Assembly: GCA_049510055.1 (NCBI GenBank)
Contig: JBEKZI010000003.1
Coordinates: forward strand, 1 to 64,000
DNA: 64,000 nt
From: JALHTV01 sp049510055
GTDB lineage: Bacteria > Planctomycetota > Phycisphaerae > SM23-33
Direction: 5' to 3'
Shown: in pieces, positions 44,523-53,124 of the stretch
How positions within the stretch are numbered: position 1 is the stretch's first letter
How the letters are laid out: each line of letters starts with the position of its first letter
Program-made: the position numbers and the translations under genes
Notes under the pieces: generated by a model
Database searches by the model: none
Seen by the model: the letters and a program-made list of their open reading frames with translations, nothing else
What the model was told of the DNA's origin: nothing

Positions 44523-45785
44523 TTATCTTCCAGTTCCAAGTCCTTGGATCATGGACACCAGGGGCATGAACAGGGCGATGACGATGGTGCCGATGATCAA
44601 GCCCAACATGATGATCATGACCGGTTCCAGCAGGTGGGTCAGGTTGCCCACGAGGCCGTCCACTTCTTCGTCGTAGGTGTCGGCGACCTTGTTGAGCATT
44701 TTGTCCAGTTCGCCGGTTTCCTCGCCCACGTCGATCATGTTGATCACCATGGGATCGACGATTCGGGCGACCCGCAGAGGGGCGGCGAAACTTTCGCCCT
44801 CGCGGATGCCCTCGCGGACCTTGCCCAGCGCCCGGGAGTACACGTCGTTTCCGGCGGTCTCGGCGGTGATGGTCAGCGCCTCCAGAATGGGCACGCCGGC
44901 CGCCAGCAGCGTTCCCAGCGTGCGGCTGAACCGCGCAATGGACGTCTTGCTGATGATCATGCCGAAGATGGGCACGCGAAGCTTCAGAAGGTCCAGTATG
45001 TACCGTCCGCCTTGAGAGAACCGGATCAGCTTCAGGAGGACCACAACGAGCACGGGAATGCCCAAAAGGACCGCCCAGCCGCCTTTGACGACCCAATCGC
45101 TGGTGTTCAGGAGAAAGCTGGTGATGGCCGGAAGCTTAACGCCCATGCCTTGAAAGATGTCTTTGAACTTAGGGATAACGAACGTCAGCATCATGCCCAT
45201 GATGGCGCAGGCGAAGCTGATGACGGCGACCGGATAGATCATCGCGCCCTTGACCTTGCTCTTGAGGGATTGGCTTTTTTCCATGAAGTCGGCCAGGCGG
45301 AAGAGGATGGTGTCCAGCACGCCGCCCACCTCGCCGGCGCGAACCATGTTGGTGTACAAGCGGTCGAAAGCCTTGGGATGCCGCGCCATGGCCTCCGACA
45401 GCGTGGCGCCGCCTTCGACGTCGTCGGCCACGTAGCGGATGGCGATGCGCATCATGCCGGGCTTCTGCTGCTGCTCCAGAATGCGGAGGCTTCGCAGAAT
45501 CGGCAGGCCCGCGTTGATCAGCGTGGACAGCTGTCGCGTGAACTGGGTGATCAATTTGGTGGACACGCCGCTGACCTTACGGCGCTTGGCGCCGGGGGCC
45601 GCTGCCGCGGCAGCGGCGCGGCCTTTGCCGGCGGCGGCCTTCTTGGCGGTCTTTTCCTTGATCTTCGTGGGGAAGTTGCCCATCGCCCGGACCTTGGTGA
45701 TGGCTTCTTCCGAGGACGCGGCGTTCACCTCGCCCTTGACGGACTGGCCCACGCTGTTCATGGCTTCGTACGTGTAAACGGGCAT
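44523..45785 (-). CDS. gspF: Type II secretion/type IV pilus inner-membrane platform protein GspF
   Basis: 420 residues. Starts PVYTYEAMNSVGQSVKGE as GspF/PilC proteins do, has an Ala/Lys-rich linker (about 50-70), two GspF domains and three membrane helices. Domain motifs FTRQLSTLINAGLPI and FSRTLGTLLAAGVPI each begin a GspF repeat. It forms the platform on which the GspE ATPase drives pseudopilus assembly. AAAGGAG precedes ATG. Confidence 0.93.
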   Translation of the reverse strand: MPVYTYEAMNSVGQSVKGEVNAASSEEAITKVRAMGNFPTKIKEKTAKKAAAGKGRAAAAAAAPGAKRRKVSGVSTKLITQFTRQLSTLINAGLPILRSLRILEQQQKPGMMRIAIRYVADDVEGGATLSEAMARHPKAFDRLYTNMVRAGEVGGVLDTILFRLADFMEKSQSLKSKVKGAMIYPVAVISFACAIMGMMLTFVIPKFKDIFQGMGVKLPAITSFLLNTSDWVVKGGWAVLLGIPVLVVVLLKLIRFSQGGRYILDLLKLRVPIFGMIISKTSIARFSRTLGTLLAAGVPILEALTITAETAGNDVYSRALGKVREGIREGESFAAPLRVARIVDPMVINMIDVGEETGELDKMLNKVADTYDEEVDGLVGNLTHLLEPVMIIMLGLIIGTIVIALFMPLVSMIQGLGTGR

Positions 45786-45825
45786 GGCCGAACTCCTTTG
45801 TGGCAGTCGGGTCGCCGGAGCGGCC

Positions 45826-47592
45826 CTATTCTGTGTCCTCGTAAATGGTTTGCGAGACCACTTCCTCGATGGTCGTCAGACCGTCGTAGATGGCCAGCAA
45901 GCCGCTGTCGCGGAGGGTTCTCATACCCTTCTTGCGGGCGGCCTCGCGAAGCACGTTGGTGCTGCTGCGCTTCATGATCAAGTCCCGTATGTGATCGTCC
46001 AACAGCATGATCTCGAAGATGGCCACCCGGCCGCTGTAACCGGTGCCGCGGCAGACGTCGCAGCGTCGCCCGTGGAAGAACGTCCTGCCGGCGACCTGGT
46101 CGGGCGTCAGGTTCAGCTCCATCAGCGCTTCCTCGGTCGGCATGTAGGTCTCCTTGCACCGCTGGCAAATCCGACGCACGAGGCGCTGGGCGACGATGCC
46201 TTCCAGCGTCGCCGTCAACTTGAAGGGTTCCATGCCCAGGTCCAGCAGACGGGCGATGGTGGAGGGGGCGTCGTTGGTGTGCACGGTGGAGAACACCAGG
46301 TGCCCGGTCAGCGACGCCTGCACGGCGATTTCGCCAGTCTCCTGGTCGCGGACCTCGCCCACCAGCACGATGTCGGGGTCCTGCCGCAGGAAGTGCCTCA
46401 GGCAGCGGGCGAACGTCAAGCCGATGTCGTCCTTGATCTGGACCTGCACCAGACCGTCGATGTCGTACTCGACGGGATCCTCCGCCGTGAGGATTTTCAC
46501 GCCGACGTCGTTCCGCTCGTTGAGGGCCGAGTACAGCGTGGTGGTTTTGCCCGAACCGGTCGGACCGGTGACGATCACGATTCCGTTGGGCCGATTGATG
46601 AGCTGGCGGAACAGTCGAATGTCGTCTTCGCGCATGCCCAGACGGTCCAGCTCCAATTGCACCTGGGAGCGGTCCAGCACGCGAAGCACGATGCTTTCGC
46701 CGAACATGGTCGGCAACACGGCGACGCGCAGGTCCACGGGCGAGTTGTTGATCGTCAGCGGAATGCGACCGTCCTGCGGCATGCGGCGCTCGGCAATGTT
46801 CAGGTGAGACATGACCTTGATGCGCGACGCGATGGCCGCCGCGATGGATTTGGGAGGCGGCAGCATTTCGTACAGCAGGCCGTCGATGCGGTAACGCATC
46901 TTGAACTCGTCCTCGAACGGTTCGAAGTGGATGTCCGAGGCGCGGTCCTTGATGGCCTGCATGAGCACCATGTTCACCAGCCGCTTGACGGGATTGGCCT
47001 CCGCGGCGCCGCGAAGGGTGTCCAGGTCGATGCTTTCCCCGCGGTTTTCCAGTTGCGACAGCTGCTCGTCGCCGACGATCTCGTTGATCAACTCCCCGAT
47101 GGACCCCATGGTGGTGGTGGCCTGGGTCTCTAAGCCGTAATGCTTGGCCAAGGCCGCTTCCAACTGTTCGCCGTCGGCGATGCGAGTCACGATCTCGAAT
47201 CCCGTCAGCGTCCGCAGATCGTCCGCCGCACGAAAGTTGTCCGCCGAGGCCAGGGCGACCACCAACCGCTTGGTGGAAGGGATGAATTCCAACGGCAGGA
47301 CCTTGTAGTTGTTGGCCATCTGAGGGGGGATGTGGGCGATGACGTCGGGAGGGATTTCCACAGACGACAGGTCGACGTATTCCATGCCCGCCTGGAAACC
47401 CAGGGCCAGGTTGCGAGTCCTATCATCGATATATCCCAGGTCGACCAGAATTTGGCCGATAGGCCCCCCGCGCTGCTTTTGGACCTCGATGGCCTGGTTG
47501 ACCTGGTCGCGGGTCACCTTGCCCATCTTCAGCAAGACCCGTCCCAGGACGCGCCCTTTCAGCTCTTTGACGTTGTAGGTTTCAACAGCCAT
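45826..47592 (-). CDS. gspE: Type II secretion/pilus assembly ATPase GspE
   Basis: 588 residues. N-terminal MshEN-like domain with GRVLLKMGKVTRDQVNQAI and GQILVDLGYID repeats, the pattern linked to c-di-GMP binding. The motor has Walker A GPTGSGKTTTLY, Asp box, Walker B VGEVRDQETGE and a His box. A Cys4 zinc motif (ICQRCK and CDVCRG) identifies the GspE/PilB branch. It powers pseudopilus extension through GspF, whose gene follows. Confidence 0.93.
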   Translation of the reverse strand: MAVETYNVKELKGRVLGRVLLKMGKVTRDQVNQAIEVQKQRGGPIGQILVDLGYIDDRTRNLALGFQAGMEYVDLSSVEIPPDVIAHIPPQMANNYKVLPLEFIPSTKRLVVALASADNFRAADDLRTLTGFEIVTRIADGEQLEAALAKHYGLETQATTTMGSIGELINEIVGDEQLSQLENRGESIDLDTLRGAAEANPVKRLVNMVLMQAIKDRASDIHFEPFEDEFKMRYRIDGLLYEMLPPPKSIAAAIASRIKVMSHLNIAERRMPQDGRIPLTINNSPVDLRVAVLPTMFGESIVLRVLDRSQVQLELDRLGMREDDIRLFRQLINRPNGIVIVTGPTGSGKTTTLYSALNERNDVGVKILTAEDPVEYDIDGLVQVQIKDDIGLTFARCLRHFLRQDPDIVLVGEVRDQETGEIAVQASLTGHLVFSTVHTNDAPSTIARLLDLGMEPFKLTATLEGIVAQRLVRRICQRCKETYMPTEEALMELNLTPDQVAGRTFFHGRRCDVCRGTGYSGRVAIFEIMLLDDHIRDLIMKRSSTNVLREAARKKGMRTLRDSGLLAIYDGLTTIEEVVSQTIYEDTE

Positions 47593-47613
47593 GGGTCTAT
47601 AGCCTCAAGTGGG

Positions 47614-48753
47614 TTATTGCTCTTCCTTGGCTTCCTTGGCTTCCACCAGCGGTTTGCTCGACGGCGGCGGAATCGGTTTGCCGCTTTCCGTGGCCTCGAT
47701 CTTTTCCTGGAGATCGCCGGGGTTCTGGCTGCGGTCGATGGCCTCGATCTTGTCTATCTTCCCCTCCGACCAGAGCCGGAAGAGGTGGTCGTCCAGCAGT
47801 TGCATGCCGTACTTTTTTCCAGTCTGAATGGAGGAGGGAATGCGGAAGACCTTGTTCTCGCGGATCAGGTTGGCCACGGCGTTGGTGACGTACAGGAACT
47901 CAAAGGCCGCGACCATGCCCTTGATGTCGCAGCGGGGCATCAGGGCCTGGCACAGCACCGCGATGATCGACTCCGACAACTGCACGCGGATCTGCTCCTG
48001 CTGGTTGGTGGGGAAGATGTCCACGATGCGCGTCACCGTCCGGTGGGCGGTGGTGGTGTGAAGCGTGCCGAACACCAAGTGGCCGGTCTCGGCTGCACGA
48101 AGGGCCGCCTCGATCGTCTCCAGGTCGCGGAGTTCGCCCACCAGGATCACGTCGGGGTCCATACGCAGCACGCGCCGCAGCGCTTCGCTGAAGCTCGGCA
48201 CGTCCGGGCCCACCTCGCGCTGATTGACCAGGGACTTCTTGTGATAGTGGTAATACTCGATAGGGTCTTCGATAGTGACGATGTGCCGGTCGAACGTCTC
48301 GTTGATGTAATTGATCATCGTCGCCAGCGTAGTGGTCTTTCCGGAACCCGTAGGCCCGGTCACCAGGAAGATCCCTCTGGGGCGGCGGCAGATGTTTTGG
48401 ACGATTGGCGGCAGGCCGATTTGCTCGAACGTCAAGAGCTTGGAGGGAATCAGACGCAGGCAGATGGAGATGTTCCCGCGCTGCATGAACACCGACGTTC
48501 TGAATCGGCCCGCCGTGCCGAATTCAAAACCGAAGTCCGTGCCGCCTTGCTCCTGAAGTTCCTGCTGGTTTCGTTCCGGCGTGATGGACTTCATCAGGGC
48601 GATGGTGTCCTCCGGTTCCAAGGGCTTGGTCTCCAGCGAACGCAACCGCCCGTGCAGTCTAAGTGTCGGTGCGCGCCCGACATAGAGGTGCAAGTCACTG
48701 GCACCTCGTTTCACGCACGTTTCAAGCAGCCTGTCAATATGGATTGTGGACAT
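47614..48753 (-). CDS. pilT: PilT-type retraction ATPase
   Basis: 379 residues, no zinc motif and no MshEN domain. Has GASDLHLYVG at the N-terminus, Walker A GPTGSGKTTTLA, VGELRDLETIEAAL and GTLHTTTAHRTVTRI, all PilT-type. The C-terminal 40 residues are a charged Glu/Lys/Ala extension. PilT depolymerises type IV pili, so its presence points to a retractable pilus rather than a purely secretory system. GGAGAGG precedes ATG. Confidence 0.92.
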   Translation of the reverse strand: MSTIHIDRLLETCVKRGASDLHLYVGRAPTLRLHGRLRSLETKPLEPEDTIALMKSITPERNQQELQEQGGTDFGFEFGTAGRFRTSVFMQRGNISICLRLIPSKLLTFEQIGLPPIVQNICRRPRGIFLVTGPTGSGKTTTLATMINYINETFDRHIVTIEDPIEYYHYHKKSLVNQREVGPDVPSFSEALRRVLRMDPDVILVGELRDLETIEAALRAAETGHLVFGTLHTTTAHRTVTRIVDIFPTNQQEQIRVQLSESIIAVLCQALMPRCDIKGMVAAFEFLYVTNAVANLIRENKVFRIPSSIQTGKKYGMQLLDDHLFRLWSEGKIDKIEAIDRSQNPGDLQEKIEATESGKPIPPPSSKPLVEAKEAKEEQ

Positions 48754-48872
48754 CTGATCCTCTCCTGCTTATTATTCGCCACTTACACTGTTTTCGGCAG
48801 AGTACCCCAAAAATTCCCTCGACTGTTCGTTAAATCTAACTTCATTTTAGGCATACTGTTACAGAAAAACTC

Positions 48873-50591
48873 TCATTCGAGAACAAGTTCACCGGCCTGA
48901 GCGTTCGCCAAAACTTCCTCCGCCGTCGTGATTCCGTGGAGAATTTTGAGTCTCCCGTCGGACAAAAGATTTCTCATGCCGCTAGCCATCGCAGCCTGTC
49001 TCAGGTCCGACAGAGTCGACCCTCGGAAGGCCAGCTCGCGGAGCTCGTTATTCATGACCAGCAGCTCAAAGATTCCTTGACGGCCCCGATAGCCTGTTCC
49101 GTGGCAGTTTTCGCAACCTTTTCCTTTGTAGAAGGTTGCATTTGCGGCTTCCTCCTTGCCAAACCCGAGCATCCTGATCATTTTTTGATCGACATCTTTG
49201 TCAACGCCCTTGCATTTGGGGCAGATGACTCGGATCAGTCGCTGGGCCATGATGGCCTGGATACTGCTTGCGACAAGGAACGGCTTGACCCCCATATCGA
49301 TCAGGCGCGTGATGGCGGATGGGGCATCGTTGGTGTGAAGTGTACTAAAAACCAAGTGTCCAGTTAAAGCAGCCTGGATAGCAACTTCAGCGACCTCTAA
49401 GTCTCGGATTTCGCCGACCAGGATGATGTTCGGTGCTTGGCGCAGCATGGCTCGAAGGATTCGAGCAAAGGTGAGATTAATGGCCTCGTTGATCTGGACT
49501 TGGTTGACGCCGGTGAAATTGTACTCAACGGGATCCTCAGCCGTGATGATCTTGCGGTCGGGGCGGTTGAGTTCATTGATAGCCGCATAGAGGGTGGTGG
49601 TCTTGCCGGAGCCGGTGGGGCCGGTTACGAGGAACATGCCGTTGGGGCGTTTGATGATCCTTATGAACCGTTCGTAGTCGTCCTGCTCGAATCCCAGGGC
49701 GGGAATGCCCAGGCGGACGCTTTCAGGCCGCAAAATACGCAGCACCATGCATTCCCCGTGGTAGGCGGGCAGGGACGAGACACGGAAGTCGATCTTGCTT
49801 CCGCCGATGTCCATCTTGATTCGACCGTCCAGGGGCAGGCGTTTCTCGGCCAGGTCCATGCCGGACATAATCTTGAAGCGGTTGATCACGGGGCCTTGCA
49901 TCCGCTTGGGAATGGGTTCGCGGTCGATGCACACGCCGTCCACGCGGTAACGGACGCGGACACGGTTGGTCATGGGTTCCACGTGGATGTCCGACGCCCT
50001 CATTTCGACCGCCTGGGTGATGAGCATGGTCACCAGCCGCACGATGGGGGCGGCGCCGTCGTCTTCCAGCAGGTCCAGCCCGTGGGCTTCCCCCGGGGCC
50101 ACGTCGATGGTTTGCCGGCGAATCTCGTCCACGGCGGCGTCGATGCTCACCTCCGCGGCCGCCGGATTGGCCTTGTTGAGGTAGGCGTGGAACTTCGCCT
50201 TGGTCGTCAGGCAGGGCTGGATTTCGCAATTCAGCCGGAATCGCAGCATGTCCAGGGTCTCAAGGTCCATCGGGTCGGTGATGATTACCTTGAGCTTGCC
50301 CGCTTCGCGGTTCAGGGGCAGGACCATTCGGTTGCGGACAACTTCTTCGGGCAGGAGGTGGGCTTCGGGGGCTTGGGTGTCTGGCTTGAGGTCGAAGTAC
50401 TCTATCTCGTACTGATACGCCATGGCCTTGGCGATGTCCTCCTCGCTGGCCAGGTTCATCGCGACCAGGGTTTCGCCGAGGCGCATGCCCTTTTTTCGAC
50501 CCTGGGCCATGGCCTCGTCGATGCTCTTCTGGCTGGCCACGCCCCGCTCGACCAGGATTTCACCGAGACGTTTTCGCTTCTTTTTCGCCAT
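48873..50591 (-). CDS. pilB: Second GspE/PilB-type assembly ATPase
   Basis: 572 residues. The N-terminus RLGEILVERGVASQKSIDEA and MRLGETLVAMNLASEEDI closely fits the MshEN c-di-GMP-binding consensus of paired RLGxxLV motifs. The motor has GPTGSGKTTTLYAAIN, VGEIRDLEVAEVAI and zinc motif VICPKCK/CENCHG. It is the first gene of the operon. The C-terminal half (48873 to about 49600) is visibly lower in GC than the N-terminal half. Whether this or the other ATPase serves pili rather than secretion is undecided. Confidence 0.9.
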   Translation of the reverse strand: MAKKKRKRLGEILVERGVASQKSIDEAMAQGRKKGMRLGETLVAMNLASEEDIAKAMAYQYEIEYFDLKPDTQAPEAHLLPEEVVRNRMVLPLNREAGKLKVIITDPMDLETLDMLRFRLNCEIQPCLTTKAKFHAYLNKANPAAAEVSIDAAVDEIRRQTIDVAPGEAHGLDLLEDDGAAPIVRLVTMLITQAVEMRASDIHVEPMTNRVRVRYRVDGVCIDREPIPKRMQGPVINRFKIMSGMDLAEKRLPLDGRIKMDIGGSKIDFRVSSLPAYHGECMVLRILRPESVRLGIPALGFEQDDYERFIRIIKRPNGMFLVTGPTGSGKTTTLYAAINELNRPDRKIITAEDPVEYNFTGVNQVQINEAINLTFARILRAMLRQAPNIILVGEIRDLEVAEVAIQAALTGHLVFSTLHTNDAPSAITRLIDMGVKPFLVASSIQAIMAQRLIRVICPKCKGVDKDVDQKMIRMLGFGKEEAANATFYKGKGCENCHGTGYRGRQGIFELLVMNNELRELAFRGSTLSDLRQAAMASGMRNLLSDGRLKILHGITTAEEVLANAQAGELVLE

Positions 50592-50650
50592 CTCTCACCC
50601 GTTGTCGCGCCTGGCCGGGCCGTGCCGGCGGAGGCGCGCCGCGCGTCGGA

Positions 50651-50770
50651 GCTTAGGAAGCCCCGCGGGCGGGGCAGCTTTCGTGGGGGCTAAGCGGCGG
50701 GCTTCTGCCCAGGCACTTTAGTCACCATCCTTGGAAACCGCCGGCCCCTCGCACCCGTAAGCTGGGTGCG
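50651..50770 (-). promoter_or_regulatory. Hairpin-rich 5' leader of the pilus/secretion operon; possible cis-regulatory RNA
   Basis: Four stems are visible: CGCACCC/GGGTGCG (50750-50770), GGCGG/CCGCC (50696-50700 with 50738-50742), GGGC/GCCC (50699-50710) and a nested pair with outer GCTTAG/CTAAGC (50651-50695) and inner GCCCCGC/GCGGGGC (50660-50675). GGGGG at 50685 could instead pair with CCCC at 50745, enclosing CTAAGC, which would give alternative folds. I could not match a known riboswitch consensus, including c-di-GMP-I. Confidence 0.45.
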
Positions 50771-50802
50771 TCAGGGCCCTGCCTTAGGGGGTCCGTCAAC
50801 GC

Positions 50803-50832
50803 ATTGTACAGAAATTGATAAAGCGCGGTCAA
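50803..50832 (-). promoter_or_regulatory. Promoter of the pilus/secretion operon
   Basis: The minus strand has TTGACC (50827-50832) and TACAAT (50803-50808) separated by 18 bp. The start would fall near 50797, giving a leader of about 205 nt before ATG 50591 that spans the hairpins. Nothing further was recognised at 50833-51014. Confidence 0.55.
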
Positions 50833-51014
50833 GCTCCACCGCCAGCACCAGCGTTTTATCGCTGTTTTCCTCACGGCACCTGGCGAAAAACTTGTCCGAC
50901 GCGTTCCCTCAAGGCAGGGACTCTTGTTCCTATTTCATCGACCTTCCGTCCCGCCTCCTTCCCTAAAACATTCCTAAAACGCAAGGGTTTCCGCCCATTC
51001 CTGCGGTCTTGGGC

Positions 51015-51560
51015 TCACATCAGGGGCCGTTGTCCGTGGGCTTTTCGGATCGCCTGGGCGGCTATCAGGGCGTGCCGTTCCTGTTCCAGCAGGCCGACGA
51101 GGTTGCCGGTCGAAATGCCGACGTGCGCGGCGGCATCGGCCAGGCGACCTTCGTAATGGTCCAGGACGTCCAACAGGTAGGCCGCCACCGGCCAATAGCG
51201 GCGGTCGCGCCGGCCCACTTGCAGGCGCAACCGGTCCGCCCCCGGGCCTCCGCGGGCCGTAAACAGGCATTCGCACACGGTCGGCGGAGGTGGGGCGGCA
51301 GGGTCGACGCGGCGGCGCAACGTGCAAGCCAGGTTCATGCGGAGTCGTTGCAGGGCCAACTGCTTGTTTTCGTGCTGGCTGCGGCTCTGGTCACCGTGGG
51401 TGGTGATGCCGGTGGGTTTGTGCCTCAGCCGCACGGCCGAGGATACCTTGTTGCGATGCTGGCCGCCGGGGCCGGAGGACTTGTAGGTGTGGACATCGCA
51501 CTGGGCCAGCAGGGCCTTGTCGTCCATGTCCAGGGAGTCTCGCCCGTCCATGGCGGCCAT
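51015..51560 (-). CDS. RF-1 domain protein with GGQ motif (release-factor-like)
   Basis: 181 residues. The N-terminal half is a class I release factor catalytic domain with SGPGGQHRNKVSSAVRL; GGQ enters the ribosomal peptidyl-transferase centre to hydrolyse peptidyl-tRNA. There is no codon-recognition domain, so it belongs with ArfB/ICT1-like or other short RF-like rescue proteins. The C-terminal 80 residues differ from the basic tail of ArfB, so the exact subfamily is uncertain. Preceded by a divergent TPR gene. Confidence 0.82.
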   Translation of the reverse strand: MAAMDGRDSLDMDDKALLAQCDVHTYKSSGPGGQHRNKVSSAVRLRHKPTGITTHGDQSRSQHENKQLALQRLRMNLACTLRRRVDPAAPPPPTVCECLFTARGGPGADRLRLQVGRRDRRYWPVAAYLLDVLDHYEGRLADAAAHVGISTGNLVGLLEQERHALIAAQAIRKAHGQRPLM

Positions 51561-51638
51561 GATAGGGACCGGCGTCCCCGCCCGCCAGCGCCGCGGGCGG
51601 AAAGGACGGCAACTTTTCTGCGCCGGCAGTTTTGCACC

Positions 51639-51668
51639 TTGTGAAGAACATCGAAGTGGTGTTAGAAT
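51639..51668 (+). promoter_or_regulatory. Possible promoter of the TPR gene
   Basis: TTGTGA (51639-51644) and TAGAAT (51663-51668) are 18 bp apart on the plus strand, about 50 bp before ATG 51720. Orientation and distance fit. Confidence 0.4.
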
Positions 51669-51719
51669 GTCTTAACGGTTGCAGGACGACAGCCACCCAC
51701 CAGCTCACCGATCACGATC

Positions 51720-53078
51720 ATGGCCATGGAGCCGACGAACGATTGGACCAATGCGGAAACACGCGTCGAGCGTGCGCATGAGTTGTACGAACGCGGCCGC
51801 TGGTTGGAAGCGGCCGCCGAACTTCGCGCCGCCATCGAGATCAATCCGTACAATCCCTCCTGGCATTTCAACCTGGCGCTGACGCTGGAGGCCCTGGGCG
51901 ACTACAAACGCGCCTGCGAGGCCTTCAGCAGGGCGCTGAAACTGGACGCCAATGACGTCGAGACGCTCAACTGCCTGGCCGTCAATCTGACCCGCCTGGG
52001 CCGCTACGCCGAGGCGCTGCGCCAGTTCCAGCGCATCGACGAGCTGGACCCCAACTACGAACCGTCCTACTGCAACCGCATCATCACCTATACCGAGATC
52101 GGCGACCACGACAAGGCCGAGATGATTTTCTACCGCGCCCGGCAGATCAAGGAAGAATGTCCCCAGTGCTATTACAACATCGCCGGCAGCCTGTATGCCC
52201 GCGGGCAGTACGACCGCGCGATTTACTGCTGGCAGCAGACGATCCGGCTGGACCCCTCGCACCCCTACGCCCATGTCCGCATCGCCGAAGCCTGCTGGGC
52301 CAAGGGCGACCTGGCGCATGCCCGCGAGTACTACGAGAAGGAAATTCAATCCGATCGGCCCGCCGACGTCGAAACGCTGCTGGACTTCGGCGAGCTGCTG
52401 ATGGAGTTGGGCGACATGGACGGGGCCGGCGACGTCTTTCGCAAGGCCCTGGCCCAGGCGGGAGACAATCCTTCGGTCCATTTCTGCCTGGGCGAGCTGT
52501 TGCTGCGCACCGGGCCTAAAGAACAAGCCGAAGAGCACTTCTCCAAGGTGCTGGAGCTTGACGAGCGATATCCCGCGGCCCACCTGAAGCTGGCCGAGGC
52601 CCTGATTCATACCGGAAAGATCCAGGAAGGCGCCAAGCACCTGATCCTTGAGCTGCGGCGGTCGGGCCACGATCACCAGATGCTCAAAGAGGTGGGCAAG
52701 CTGCTGCTGGAGGCCAACCGCGGCCGCCAGGCCAATCTCGTGCTGCGGCGGCTGGTGAACCTCCAGCCCGACGATCCGCAGGCCCAGCACAACCTGGCCA
52801 TTAGCTATTTCATGATGGATCAATTGCCCGAGGGCGTTCGTTGCTGCCGGCGGGCGCTGAAGCTCAAACCGGACTACCCGCAGGCCCTGTACAACCTGGC
52901 CCTGGCCCACATGCGGATGGGGCAGATGGCCCGCGCCCGCCGCTACGCCGCCCGGGCGATTACCGTGGCGCCGGAGGATGAGAACCTCCGCCGCCTCAGC
53001 CGCCGTCTGGGCACGAAGGACTTCTGGACCCGCCTGCGGGGCCGCCTGTATCTGCCGAGCGACAAGCCCCGCGACTAG
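51720..53078 (+). CDS. Tetratricopeptide-repeat protein
   Basis: 452 residues made almost entirely of about eleven 34-residue TPR units, for example NPSWHFNLALTLEALGDYKRA and HPYAHVRIAEACWAKGDLAHA. No signal peptide or membrane segment is seen, so it is probably a cytosolic scaffold. The C-terminus is Arg-rich. The start is ATG 51720 or the in-frame ATG at 51726; neither has a clear Shine-Dalgarno site. Partners unknown. The hydroxyacid dehydrogenase gene follows after 46 bp and may be cotranscribed. Confidence 0.88.
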   Translation: MAMEPTNDWTNAETRVERAHELYERGRWLEAAAELRAAIEINPYNPSWHFNLALTLEALGDYKRACEAFSRALKLDANDVETLNCLAVNLTRLGRYAEALRQFQRIDELDPNYEPSYCNRIITYTEIGDHDKAEMIFYRARQIKEECPQCYYNIAGSLYARGQYDRAIYCWQQTIRLDPSHPYAHVRIAEACWAKGDLAHAREYYEKEIQSDRPADVETLLDFGELLMELGDMDGAGDVFRKALAQAGDNPSVHFCLGELLLRTGPKEQAEEHFSKVLELDERYPAAHLKLAEALIHTGKIQEGAKHLILELRRSGHDHQMLKEVGKLLLEANRGRQANLVLRRLVNLQPDDPQAQHNLAISYFMMDQLPEGVRCCRRALKLKPDYPQALYNLALAHMRMGQMARARRYAARAITVAPEDENLRRLSRRLGTKDFWTRLRGRLYLPSDKPRD

Positions 53079-53124
53079 AGTTGATCCACAACCGCCTTCC
53101 TTGACCTGCCAGGAGACAAGGCAC

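Noticed and set aside
50651..50770. c-di-GMP-I riboswitch
   Set aside because: Attractive from the pilus context, but the conserved core of that class (GGGCAAACC and GGGACGCAAAGCC-type segments) is not found; kept only as an unclassified structured leader.
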